NCBI RefSeq assembly: GCF_004361855.1 | Contig: NZ_SNWQ01000019.1 | Coordinates: 1-64,000 of the forward strand | Origin: Kribbella caucasensis | GTDB lineage: Bacteria > Actinomycetota > Actinomycetes > Propionibacteriales > Kribbellaceae | DNA: 64,000 nt | Direction: 5' to 3' | In this document: positions 40,312 through 48,497 of the stretch, one piece after another | How the letters are laid out: each line of letters opens with the position of its first letter | Position numbering within the stretch: the first letter of the stretch is position 1 | The notes under the pieces: model-generated | Database searches by the model: none | Told to the model about the DNA's origin: nothing | What the model saw: only the letters and a program-made list of their open reading frames with translations | Made by a program: the position numbers and the translations under genes

Positions 40312-41387
40312 GCACGGTCGATCTCGGCCTGCCGAGTCTGCCCGGCGGCCTTCACGGCGTACCGGCCGCCGACGGACCGCAGAACCGCAAGGAGTACGTG
40401 TCCGACCAGGAGGTCCGCTGGTGCCCGGGTTGCGGTGACTACGCCGTACTGGCCGCGTTCCAGGGGTTCCTGCCCGAGCTCGGGATCAAGCGCGAGAACG
40501 TGGCGATGGTGTCCGGGATCGGCTGCTCGTCCCGGTTCCCGTACTACCTGTCGACGTACGGGATGCACTCGATCCACGGCCGCGCGCCGGCGATCGCGAC
40601 CGGCCTCGCGGTGTCCCGTCCCGACCTGAGTGTCTGGGTGGTGACCGGTGACGGCGACGCGCTGTCGATCGGCGGCAACCACCTGATCCACACCCTGCGC
40701 CGCAACGTGAACATGAAGATCCTGCTCTTCAACAACCGGATCTACGGTCTGACCAAGGGCCAGTACTCGCCCACCTCCGAGACCGGCAAGGTGACCAAGT
40801 CGACCCCGATGGGATCGGTGGACAACCCGTTCAACCCGGTCTCGCTGGCCCTGGGCGCGGAGGCGACGTTCGTGGCGCGGACGGTCGACTCCGACCGCAA
40901 GCACCTGACGTCGGTACTGCGGGCCGCGGCCGAGCACCGCGGTACGGCGTTCGTGGAGATCTACCAGAACTGCCCGATCTTCAACGACAACGCGTTCGAG
41001 GCGTTCAAGGACCCGGAGACCCGGGACGACGCGATCATCCCGCTCGTGCACGGCGAACCGATCAAGTTCGGCAAGGAGGGCCGGCTCGGCGTGGTCCGGG
41101 ACGGGTTCGCCTCGCTCGCGGTCCGCGAGATCGCCGGCCTGCCGAACGGTGAGGCCGACCTGGTTGTCCACGACGCGCACACCGACGACCCGGCGTACGC
41201 GTTCGCCCTGTCCCGGCTGACCGACGCCGGCGTCCTGCACCGGGCCCCCATCGGCGTCTTCCGCTCGGTGGAGCGCCCCGCGTACGACGACCTGGTCCGC
41301 CACCAAGTGGAGACCGCCCAGCAAACCCAAGGCCCCGGCGACCTCCAGTCCCTGGTAACCGGCTCCGACACCTGGACCGTCAACTAG
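40308..41387 (+). CDS. korB: 2-oxoacid:ferredoxin oxidoreductase, beta subunit
   Basis: 359 residues. Cluster motif WCPGCGDYAVLAAFQ, thiamine diphosphate-binding stretch VVTGDGDALSIGGNHLIHTL ending in NNRIYGLTKGQYSPT, and MVSGIGCSSRFPYY. It binds ThDP and a [4Fe-4S] cluster and passes electrons to ferredoxin. Starting in the ATGA overlap with korA, it is translated together with it. The C-terminus after residue 300 is variable. Confidence 0.94.
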   Translation: MSTVDLGLPSLPGGLHGVPAADGPQNRKEYVSDQEVRWCPGCGDYAVLAAFQGFLPELGIKRENVAMVSGIGCSSRFPYYLSTYGMHSIHGRAPAIATGLAVSRPDLSVWVVTGDGDALSIGGNHLIHTLRRNVNMKILLFNNRIYGLTKGQYSPTSETGKVTKSTPMGSVDNPFNPVSLALGAEATFVARTVDSDRKHLTSVLRAAAEHRGTAFVEIYQNCPIFNDNAFEAFKDPETRDDAIIPLVHGEPIKFGKEGRLGVVRDGFASLAVREIAGLPNGEADLVVHDAHTDDPAYAFALSRLTDAGVLHRAPIGVFRSVERPAYDDLVRHQVETAQQTQGPGDLQSLVTGSDTWTVN

Positions 41388-41401
41388 TCAACCAACGAGG
41401 G

Positions 41402-41782
41402 TCAGACGGCGATGACTTCCACAAGGTCGTGGAGGGACTGGAAGCCCTTCGGGTTGCGGGTGTAGAGGGCGGCTTCGTGGGTGGCGGCCGTGGCTGCGAT
41501 CAGCAGGGCGAACGCCCGGGCCCGCGGCTGCCGCCCAGCCGCCGCGACCGTCGCAGCGAGAGAGCCGTAGGTGCGAGCCACCGCGTCCGTGACCGGCAAC
41601 GCTTCGAAGGCGCGCTCGATGCCGGCCAGGCGACGCAGCCGGGCCGCGCGGATCTCCGGCGACTTGGCGACCAGCACACCGAAATGCAGCTCGGCCAGAC
41701 TGACCGTGCTGATCGCCAACTCAGCCTCGATGGGATCGTCAAGGCCCTCGATGAGGACGCTGGTGTCGAGCAGCGCCTTCAC
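41402..41782 (-). CDS. vapC: PIN-domain toxin of a VapBC-type pair
   Basis: 126 residues starting at GTG 41782 within a GTGA of the antitoxin. The PIN fold acidic residues are visible: Asp6 in LLDTSVLI, Glu in TVSLAELHFGVL, and Asp in LPVTDAVARTYGSL. The final part has ALYTRNPKGFQSL. PIN toxins are Mg-dependent ribonucleases that cut tRNA or rRNA and stop growth until the antitoxin is restored. The target cannot be told from sequence. Confidence 0.88.
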   Translation of the reverse strand: MKALLDTSVLIEGLDDPIEAELAISTVSLAELHFGVLVAKSPEIRAARLRRLAGIERAFEALPVTDAVARTYGSLAATVAAAGRQPRARAFALLIAATAATHEAALYTRNPKGFQSLHDLVEVIAV

Positions 41783-42030
41783 TGCCGCGGCTCCCAGGGA
41801 TCGACCAGATCCTGATCGATCAGCTCGCGATCGGTCTCCCACTCGTCGTCGGTGCGGCGGCGAAGGACGTCAGCGACATCTTCGTAGTGCCGCCAATGGT
41901 CGCGCTCCGGTGGTCCGAGCACGGCGGCCGGACGGCCGGACACGGTGATCACCAGGTGCTCGCCGGCTTCGGCCCGGCGCACCAGGTCACTCGCGTGTTG
42001 CCGCAACTCCCGCAGTCCCAGTGCATCCAT
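41779..42030 (-). CDS. vapB: Phd/VapB-type antitoxin
   Basis: 83 residues. The N-terminal MDALGLRELRQHASDLVRRA and HLVITVSGRPAAVLGP are typical of Phd/YefM/VapB antitoxins, which bind DNA as dimers and mask the toxin with the C-terminal acidic part (ETDRELIDQDLVDPWEP). A perfect palindrome (42041-42056) ends ten bases before its start codon and is the natural autoregulatory operator. The ATG at 42030 is preferred to a GTG three codons earlier, since it is followed immediately by the conserved part. Confidence 0.88.
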   Translation of the reverse strand: MDALGLRELRQHASDLVRRAEAGEHLVITVSGRPAAVLGPPERDHWRHYEDVADVLRRRTDDEWETDRELIDQDLVDPWEPRQ

Positions 42031-42040
42031 ACCGACCAAG

Positions 42041-42056
42041 GTAGCACATGTGCTAC
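42041..42056. promoter_or_regulatory. palindromic operator of the toxin-antitoxin pair
   Basis: GTAGCACATGTGCTAC is a perfect 16-bp palindrome ten bases upstream of the antitoxin ATG. Autoregulation through such a palindrome is the rule for VapBC and Phd systems. No ribosome site is visible between it and the ATG, so the transcript may be leaderless or nearly so. Confidence 0.75.
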
Positions 42057-42060
42057 ATCA

Positions 42061-43308
42061 TCACAGCAGCTCGCTGAAGGTGTGGATCAGGAGGCCTACC
42101 AGGGCGCCTACTACGGTGCCGTTGATTCGGATGAACTGTAGGTCTCGGCCTACGTGGAGTTCGATTCGGGCGGAGGCTTCGCGGCCGTCCCAGCGTTCGA
42201 TGGTGTCGGAGATGATGGAGACGATTTCGCGGCCGTAGGTGCGGATGACGTAGCTGACGGCCTCGGTGGCGCGGACGTCGACCTTGGCGCGGAGGGTGTC
42301 GTCGGTCTGGAGGCGTTTACCCAGGTCCTTGATGGCCTGGGTGGCGCGGGTCTGGAGCGTGCTGCCGGGATCGGCGATGGCGTCGATCAGCGCGGTGCGG
42401 ACGGCGTCCCAGACGGCGGTCAGGCTGGTGCCCATGTCGGGGTGAGTGAGCATCCGGCGCTTGAAGGTCTCGAACCGCTCCATCATCTCCGGGTCGCGCT
42501 GGAGGTCGTCGGCGAGCTGACGGAGCAGCCGGTCGACCGCCTTGCGGGCCGCGTGATCGTGGTTGTCGCGGACGTCGGCCAGCCAGGCCAGCGCCTCGCG
42601 GTGGATCCGGTCGATCACCAGCGAGTCGACCCAGCGCGGCGACCAGCGCGGCGCGCGCGGCCCGACCACCTCGGTGAGCGTCTCCCGGTTGTCGTGCAGC
42701 CAGTCGTACGCCTCCACCATCAGCAGTTCGAACAGCGCGTGATGGGCGCCGTCGTCGACCACCGACTCCAGGAAGTGCCCGGCGATCGGGCTGAGCGGCT
42801 CCTTCTCGAACCGCGGCAGCAACGACCCCTGGACGAACGCGGTCACGTCGGCATCCCCGAGCTTCGGCAGCGCCGCGCCGATCGTCCGGGCCCCTTCGGC
42901 GACGATCCGTTCGGCATGGTTGCCCGCGGCAAGCCATTCGCCGGCCCGGCGGCTCACCTCGGCGGTCCGCATCTTCTCCGCGACCACCGCCTCGGACAGG
43001 AAGTTCTCGGTGACGAACTGCTCCAGGCTCTCGGCCAGACTGTCCTTGCGGGTCGGCACGATCGCGGTGTGCGGGATCGGCAGCCCGAGCGGATGCCGGA
43101 ACAGCGCGGTCACCGCGAACCAGTCGGCCAGCGCACCGACCATCGCCGCCTCCGCCGCCGCGTTCACATAGCCCCAGCCACCATCCTGGTGCAGCGTGAC
43201 CAGGTAGATGGCAGCCGCGAGCAGCAGCAGCGACACCGCCACTCCCCGCATCTGCCGGAGCCCCCGGCGCCGGATCAGGTCCGGCTCACTCAACGTCAGC
43301 GTCGCCAT
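42061..43308 (-). CDS. DUF445 family membrane protein
   Basis: 415 residues. Hydrophobic N-terminus (MRGVAVSLLLLAAAIYLVTL), then NAAAEAAMVGALADWFAVTA and FRHPLGLPIPHTAIVPTRKD, hallmark of DUF445 (YheB/YjiN type) proteins, then a long helical part and a C-terminal membrane segment (VGALVGLLIHTFSELL). The function is unknown; it likely forms an extended structure tethered at the membrane. ATG 43308 is preferred to a TTG at 43320. It starts 9 bp after the MFS gene stop, so the MFS transporter is probably in the same operon. Confidence 0.85.
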   Translation of the reverse strand: MATLTLSEPDLIRRRGLRQMRGVAVSLLLLAAAIYLVTLHQDGGWGYVNAAAEAAMVGALADWFAVTALFRHPLGLPIPHTAIVPTRKDSLAESLEQFVTENFLSEAVVAEKMRTAEVSRRAGEWLAAGNHAERIVAEGARTIGAALPKLGDADVTAFVQGSLLPRFEKEPLSPIAGHFLESVVDDGAHHALFELLMVEAYDWLHDNRETLTEVVGPRAPRWSPRWVDSLVIDRIHREALAWLADVRDNHDHAARKAVDRLLRQLADDLQRDPEMMERFETFKRRMLTHPDMGTSLTAVWDAVRTALIDAIADPGSTLQTRATQAIKDLGKRLQTDDTLRAKVDVRATEAVSYVIRTYGREIVSIISDTIERWDGREASARIELHVGRDLQFIRINGTVVGALVGLLIHTFSELL

Positions 43309-43316
43309 ATCTAGAT

Positions 43317-44537
43317 TCAACCAACTACCCGGTTAGACCGCCGATCCATCAGCCCCGAGACCAGCGCGAGCACCAACCCGGCCACCGCCAGCGCCGCCCC
43401 GACCCGGCTCGGCCACTCGTAGCCGTACCCGGCCGCCAGTACGACGCTGCCGAGCCACGCGCCCAGTGCGTTCGCCACGTTGAGCGTCGAGTGGTTGAGC
43501 GATGCCGCGAGCGACTGGCCTTCGTGCGCGACGTCCATCAGCCGGGTCTGCAACGCGGGGATCAGGATGCTTGCCGAGAACCCCATCGCGAACACGCCGA
43601 CCAACGCGCCCGGCTTGCTCTGCGCGAGCCAGCCGAACGTGCCAAGAACCACGGTCACCGCCACCAACCCGCCGTACAGGCTGGGCATCAGCGCGCGGTC
43701 AGCGAGCCGACCGCCGACCAGGGTGCCGCCGGTCATGCCCACGCCGTACACGGCCAGCACGATCGTCACCGCGGCCGGCGTGAAGCCGGCCAGCTCGGTC
43801 ATGGTCGGCGTGATGTATGAGTAGGTCGCGAACATGCCGCCGAAGCCGACCATGCCGACGAGCAACGCCATCCACACCTGCGGGCGGGCCAGGGCGCTCA
43901 GTTCGCTGCGGACGTTGACGTCGCTGCCGACCGGTTGCGGCGCGACCCAGAAGTACACGGCGACCAAGGTGAGCAGACCGAGTCCGCCGACCAGCAGGAA
44001 CGGCAACTGCCAGCCGAGCTGCTGCCCGATCAGGGTGGTCGCCGGGACGCCGATGATGTTGGCGATCGGCAGGCCGACCATGATCATCGAGACTGCCCAC
44101 GCCCGCCGGTTCACCGGCACCAGCGAGGCGCCGACCACCGCGCTGATCCCGAAGAACGCGCCGTGCGGGAGCCCGGTCAGGAAACGGGCCGCCATCAGGA
44201 GTTCGTAGCTGGTGGCAACGGCCGACAACACGTTGCCGAGCACGAACACGGCCATCAACCCGAGCAGCAGCCGCTTCCGCCCGGTCCGCGCCCCCAACGC
44301 GGCGATCACCGGCGCGCCGGCAACCACGCCGATCGCGTACGCCGCGACGATGTGCCCCGCGGCCGGGATGGAGATGTGCACCCCGTCGGCGATCTGCGGC
44401 AGCAGCCCCATCGTCACGAACTCGGTCGTCCCGATCGCGAACCCACCCGTCGCCAGCGCCAGCAACGCCATCCCGACGTGCCGGGAAGAGACCCGAGTGT
44501 CAGGAGTCACCGAAGTAGTCACACATGATTGTCCCAT
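43317..44537 (-). CDS. MFS transporter (drug/arabinose efflux type)
   Basis: 406 residues with about twelve membrane segments: TGGFAIGTTEFVTMGLLPQI, the loop GARTGRKRLLLG and ARFLTGLPHGAFFGISAVVG are those of the DHA1 AraJ/CmlA-type exporters. It probably expels a drug or sugar-like compound by proton exchange. The start is ATG 44537 or GTG 44522; neither has a strong ribosome site. It is divergent from the alpha-hydroxy acid oxidase gene; the 49-bp interval is short for two promoters. Confidence 0.85.
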   Translation of the reverse strand: MGQSCVTTSVTPDTRVSSRHVGMALLALATGGFAIGTTEFVTMGLLPQIADGVHISIPAAGHIVAAYAIGVVAGAPVIAALGARTGRKRLLLGLMAVFVLGNVLSAVATSYELLMAARFLTGLPHGAFFGISAVVGASLVPVNRRAWAVSMIMVGLPIANIIGVPATTLIGQQLGWQLPFLLVGGLGLLTLVAVYFWVAPQPVGSDVNVRSELSALARPQVWMALLVGMVGFGGMFATYSYITPTMTELAGFTPAAVTIVLAVYGVGMTGGTLVGGRLADRALMPSLYGGLVAVTVVLGTFGWLAQSKPGALVGVFAMGFSASILIPALQTRLMDVAHEGQSLAASLNHSTLNVANALGAWLGSVVLAAGYGYEWPSRVGAALAVAGLVLALVSGLMDRRSNRVVG

Positions 44538-44586
44538 CAGGCACCCTGCCGCCGACGGTGCGGGGCGTTGAGGTGGGGGCGGGTGC

Positions 44587-45753
44587 GTGAAAGCATCCGG
44601 CATGGCCAATTTCGGTGATCACCAACTCGGGATCTACCTGCAGGGGATGTTCCAGGACACCCGGCCGGAGATCACCACCGACCTGTCCCGGCTGGAGTCA
44701 CAGGCGGCGGCGAACCTGTCGGCAGAGGCGATGGGTTACATCGCGCCGAGCGCGGGCACGGGGGCCACCGCTCGGGCGAATCTGGCCGCGTTCGAGCGAT
44801 GGCGGCTGGTCCCGCGGATGCTGCGCGGCTCGACCGATCGGGACCTGTCCTGCACGGTGCTCGGGACGAAGATGCCGGCGCCGATCGTGATCGCACCGGT
44901 CGGCGTACAGACGCTTGCTCATCCGGACGGCGAGCTGGCCACCGCAAGGGCCGCGAGTGCGCTCGGGTTGACGTACACGCACTCGACGCAGGCCAGTCAC
45001 GCGTTCGAGCAGATCGAGGCGGACAGTAAGTGGTACCAGCTGTACTGGCCGACCGACAAGGACGTCTGCCTCAGCTTCCTGCAACGGGCCAAGGACAACG
45101 GGTACTCCGTTCTCGTGGTCACCCTGGACACCGGCACGATCGGGTGGCGTCCGGCGGACCTGGATCGCGGGTTCCTGCCGTTCCTGAAGGGTGAGGGGCT
45201 GGCGAACTACTTCAGCGACCCCGCGTTCCAGGCGAAGCTGGCCAAACCGGTCGCCGAGGACCCGGCCGCCGCGGTGATGCACTGGGCGCAGATGTTCCCG
45301 AACGTCGGACTGAGCTGGGACGAACTGTCCTTCCTGCGGGACAACTGGACCGGGCCGATCGTGCTCAAGGGGATCACCTCGATCGAGGACGCCAAACTGG
45401 CCGCCGAACAAGGTGTCGACGGCCTGGTCGTGTCGAACCACGGCGGCCGTCAGGTGGACGGCGCGATCGCTTCTCTCGACGCGCTGCCCGCGATCGCGGA
45501 GGCGGTCGGCGAGCAACTGACCGTGCTCTTCGACTCCGGGATCCGCACCGGCGCCGACGTCGCGAAAGCGCTCGCGCTTGGTGCTAAGGCTGTTCTCGTC
45601 GGGCGACCGCTCATGTACGGGCTCGCCCTCGCGGGTCAGGCCGGCGTCGATCACGTACTGCGCTGCCTGCTCGCCGAGTTCGATCTCACCCTTGCCCTGT
45701 CCGGCTACGCGAACCACCGCGAGCTCAACCGGGACTCCCTGGTCCGCGCGTGA
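44587..45753 (+). CDS. FMN-dependent alpha-hydroxy acid oxidase (lactate 2-monooxygenase-like)
   Basis: 388 residues. FMN barrel: PAPIVIAPVGVQTLAHPDGE, TLDTGTIGWRP, IVLKGITSIEDAKLAAEQGV and the catalytic His-Gly-Gly-Arg-Gln in VVSNHGGRQVDGA, followed by FDSGIRTGADVAKALALGAK. It oxidises lactate or a related 2-hydroxy acid with oxygen. The GTG at 44587 follows GGTGGGGGCGGGTGC; ATG 44602 is another possibility. A HAD phosphatase gene is coupled by a GTGA overlap. Confidence 0.88.
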   Translation: MKASGMANFGDHQLGIYLQGMFQDTRPEITTDLSRLESQAAANLSAEAMGYIAPSAGTGATARANLAAFERWRLVPRMLRGSTDRDLSCTVLGTKMPAPIVIAPVGVQTLAHPDGELATARAASALGLTYTHSTQASHAFEQIEADSKWYQLYWPTDKDVCLSFLQRAKDNGYSVLVVTLDTGTIGWRPADLDRGFLPFLKGEGLANYFSDPAFQAKLAKPVAEDPAAAVMHWAQMFPNVGLSWDELSFLRDNWTGPIVLKGITSIEDAKLAAEQGVDGLVVSNHGGRQVDGAIASLDALPAIAEAVGEQLTVLFDSGIRTGADVAKALALGAKAVLVGRPLMYGLALAGQAGVDHVLRCLLAEFDLTLALSGYANHRELNRDSLVRA

Positions 45754-46406
45754 AGGCTGTCCTCTTCGATCTGGACGACACGCTATTCGACCACACCACG
45801 TCGGCGGCAAACGCGGTCCGTTCCTGGGTTCCGACGGTGGGGGCGACCTTCACCGAAGACCTGATCGACCGATGGTTCGAGATCGAGCGAGTGAACTTCG
45901 ACGGCTGGCTCGCCGGCCGGCTGACGCATCAAGGGCAGCGCCGGGGGCGGTTGCTCGAATTCCTGCCGCTGCTCGGCGTACCGGTGCCGTCGACCGATGC
46001 GGAGCTGGACGAGGTGTTCGCCGGGTACCTCGAGCACTACCGGCTGCGGTGGGCGGCCTTCCCCGATGCCCGGCCCGCACTGGAGGTTGCCCGGGGCAAC
46101 GGTTGGCGGATCGGGGTGCTGACCAACGGGAGTACGGCGCAGCAGAACGCGAAGCTGGCCGCGATCGGGCTGGCCGACCTGGTGGACGTGGTGTCGACCT
46201 CGGAGGGACTCGGCGTCAGCAAGCCCGCGGCCGAGGCGTACAACCTGACCTGCGAGGCGTTAGGCGTCGAACCGGCCGACACGTTGATGATCGGCGACAA
46301 CTTCGAGCTGGACGTCCTCGGTGCGCGGGCCGCCGGTTTGACCGCGGAACACCTCGACCGTACGGCGGGGATCGGGCTGGCTCAGCTGGTTCGTCGTACC
46401 AGCTGA
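45750..46406 (+). CDS. HAD-family hydrolase
   Basis: 218 residues. Catalytic D7-x-D9 in VLFDLDDTLFDH, the Thr motif in GVLTNGSTAQQNA, lysine in LGVSKPAAEAYNL and the aspartates in TLMIGDNFELDVLGARAAGL. A phosphatase of the 2-haloacid dehalogenase-like/phosphoglycolate phosphatase group. Coupled to the oxidase upstream, it may deal with a phosphorylated 2-hydroxy acid, but that is a guess. Confidence 0.9.
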   Translation: MKAVLFDLDDTLFDHTTSAANAVRSWVPTVGATFTEDLIDRWFEIERVNFDGWLAGRLTHQGQRRGRLLEFLPLLGVPVPSTDAELDEVFAGYLEHYRLRWAAFPDARPALEVARGNGWRIGVLTNGSTAQQNAKLAAIGLADLVDVVSTSEGLGVSKPAAEAYNLTCEALGVEPADTLMIGDNFELDVLGARAAGLTAEHLDRTAGIGLAQLVRRTS

Positions 46407-46419
46407 GCCAGGAACCGGA

Positions 46420-47187
46420 TCAGATCCCGCAGTTGGGTGCATCCCAGAAGTTGCTGGTGCGGATGTCGAGGTGGGTGTGGTCGTTGTGGCCCGGGTAGCC
46501 GGGACCCAAGATGCCGCCGAAGCCGTGGTTACGGGCTTGCTGGGCGAGCCGGCAGAGCGAGTGTGAGCCGACCAGGTCGGCCGCCCGGCCGTACAGGTGC
46601 TGACTGTTGCTCGCACCGCCGACCGAGTTGTTACACGCAATGCTGCGGAAGCCGCTGGTGATGTTGAGCGGCGCATCGCCCATCGCGTGCCGCATCGCCT
46701 CCAGCTGCCACATGGTCTGCAGCGCGTTGGCCTTCGTCGCGGCCGCGGACAGCGGGCCGCCGTCCCAGCCGGAGCCGCCGCACCCGTCGTCGAGCTCGGA
46801 GTAGGTGAAGTGGATCGGGGTGCAGTCGTCGTCCTGCAGTGAGTAGATCTTGCTGAACGTGGCCGAGCCGGCGATCCCGTCCGCGGCCAGGCCGTACGCC
46901 TGCTGGAACCGGGTCACCGCGGCCTTGGTGGCGGGCCCGAAGGCGCCGTCGGTCGCCAGGTGTGCGCCGTACCCGGGATAGCCGGCGACGCGGATCTGCA
47001 GCTGGCGGACGTCTTCGCCGCTGGTGCCTTGGCTGAGCGTCCGGCCCCAGGTGTAGCAGCCGTCGGCGTGGGCCTTGGTCGCGGTGACGACCTGGGTGGT
47101 CACGGTGGTACCCAGGACGGCCGCGAACAAGGCGAGCACGGCCAGGATCCGGGGTAGTGGTTTGGAGAATGCGGTACGGAAGGACAT
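46420..47187 (-). CDS. secreted peptidoglycan-binding protein with M15 peptidase domain
   Basis: 255 residues. Sec signal peptide (PRILAVLALFAAVLGTTVTT, cut near KAHADG), a peptidoglycan-binding domain (EDVRQLQIRVAGYPGYGAHL, DGAFGPATKAAVTRFQQAYG), then a VanY/M15-type metallopeptidase with zinc ligands in SQHLYGRAADL and PGHNDHTHLD. It should cut D-Ala linked bonds in peptidoglycan. The ATG at 47187 follows CGGAGGTCCTCCG. Convergent with the HAD gene; not in an operon. Confidence 0.9.
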   Translation of the reverse strand: MSFRTAFSKPLPRILAVLALFAAVLGTTVTTQVVTATKAHADGCYTWGRTLSQGTSGEDVRQLQIRVAGYPGYGAHLATDGAFGPATKAAVTRFQQAYGLAADGIAGSATFSKIYSLQDDDCTPIHFTYSELDDGCGGSGWDGGPLSAAATKANALQTMWQLEAMRHAMGDAPLNITSGFRSIACNNSVGGASNSQHLYGRAADLVGSHSLCRLAQQARNHGFGGILGPGYPGHNDHTHLDIRTSNFWDAPNCGI

Positions 47188-47319
47188 CGGAGGACCTCCG
47201 GGGACGCGGTGGGGGGCGGTTCGCGCTGTCACCGGCCAGGATTGCGCCAATATCTACCCTTTGACCAGCCCTCAACAGAAACTTTTCCCCGAAACCCCGC
47301 TGAACACCCGGCCAACCAG

Positions 47320-47877
47320 TCAACTGTCCTGATCATGGCCAGCAGCAAGATCGTCGCAGGGAATCAGCGGGCACCCGGCCCTCTTCAGATAGGATCCCGC
47401 GCCTCGATCACCGACAGCGGCGGCCGCTGCGTTCGTCCAATGCGCCCGGCCCATCATCACCGGATGCCCCGCCCGCCCGTAGTACCCGGCCCGCGCGAGC
47501 GCCGATTCACCCGGTCCCGCGGCCGCGACGACCCGCCGTACGACGTCGCTCCCCACATCGGGCATATCGACCAGATGCACCAGCGCAGTCTCCGCGTCCG
47601 TCCCCGCGACCCACGCCAACCCTGCCCGCAGCGAGGCCGACATCCCGTCGCTCCAGTCGGTCGCAGGCACCACGGTCACATCCTCGCCATCCAGCAGCCC
47701 GACGACCTCGTCGGCCGACGCCCCCACCACCACGGCGACTCGGCCGCACCCGCCCTCCCGCATCACCCGGACGGTCCGCACGACCCAAGGCACCCCGTCC
47801 TCGTCCCGGACCAGCGCCTTGGGCATCCCCATCCGGGTCCCCGCCCCCGCTGCAAGCAACACTCCGACCGGTTCCAT
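47320..47877 (-). CDS. MobA-like nucleotidyltransferase
   Basis: 185 residues. NTP-transferase start PVGVLLAAGAGTRMGMPKAL, with the glycine-rich loop and metal-binding Asp in VHLVDMPDVG. This is the MobA/MocA family, which includes molybdenum cofactor cytidylyl- and guanylyltransferases; the exact product cannot be told since no Mo-enzyme genes are near. It is divergent from the SigE factor gene (110 bp apart). Confidence 0.82.
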   Translation of the reverse strand: MEPVGVLLAAGAGTRMGMPKALVRDEDGVPWVVRTVRVMREGGCGRVAVVVGASADEVVGLLDGEDVTVVPATDWSDGMSASLRAGLAWVAGTDAETALVHLVDMPDVGSDVVRRVVAAAGPGESALARAGYYGRAGHPVMMGRAHWTNAAAAAVGDRGAGSYLKRAGCPLIPCDDLAAGHDQDS

Positions 47878-47987
47878 GACCCCAAGTCTCCACCCAGGCA
47901 ACCTCAGGCCGCGGCCAGGTAGTCAGCCATGATGTGACCATCGATGACCAAGCACTTACCGTGCGGGCCGGCAGAACGGGGCGAGCT

Positions 47988-48497
47988 GTGACGGCTGTGG
48001 AGAGCTTCGATGCCTTCGTGCTGGCGCGATCCCGCAGATTGACGCGGACCGCCTACCTGCTGACCCAGGATCACGCGCTGGCCGAGGACCTGGTCCAGAC
48101 CGCGCTCGCCAAGGCGTGGTTCTCCTGGTCCCGGATCGAGGGCGGCGACCCCGAGCCGTACGTCCGCAGGATCATGGTCAACACCTACGCGACCTGGTGG
48201 CGCCGCCGCTGGAACGGCGAGCAGCCGACCGAGGAGCTCCCCGAACCCACCGGTCCCGACCAGACCGACGCCGCGCCGGACCGCACCGATCTGTGGCGCG
48301 CCCTGCAACGTCTGCCCCGGAAGCAACGCGCCGTCGTCGTCCTCCGGTACTACGAGGACCTGAGCGAGGCCGAGACCGCCAGAATCCTGGGCTGCAGCAC
48401 CGGCACCGTCAAGAGCCAGACCTCGAAGGCGTTCGCCAAACTCCGCCTCGATCCCGCGCTACTCGCCGACCTCCCGGCCGAGGAGGCCTCCCGATGA
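47988..48497 (+). CDS. SigE-family RNA polymerase sigma-70 factor
   Basis: 169 residues. Region 2 (SRRLTRTAYLLTQDHALAED, LVQTALAKAWFSWSRI) and region 4 (LPRKQRAVVVLRYYEDLSEA, TARILGCSTGTVKSQTSKAF) are typical of the SigE-family of actinobacterial ECF factors. I prefer GTG 47988, which follows GGGGCGAGCT and gives the usual length; GTG 47934 adds 18 residues. It overlaps the next gene by an ATGA, so that membrane protein is its natural partner. Confidence 0.9.
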   Translation: MTAVESFDAFVLARSRRLTRTAYLLTQDHALAEDLVQTALAKAWFSWSRIEGGDPEPYVRRIMVNTYATWWRRRWNGEQPTEELPEPTGPDQTDAAPDRTDLWRALQRLPRKQRAVVVLRYYEDLSEAETARILGCSTGTVKSQTSKAFAKLRLDPALLADLPAEEASR

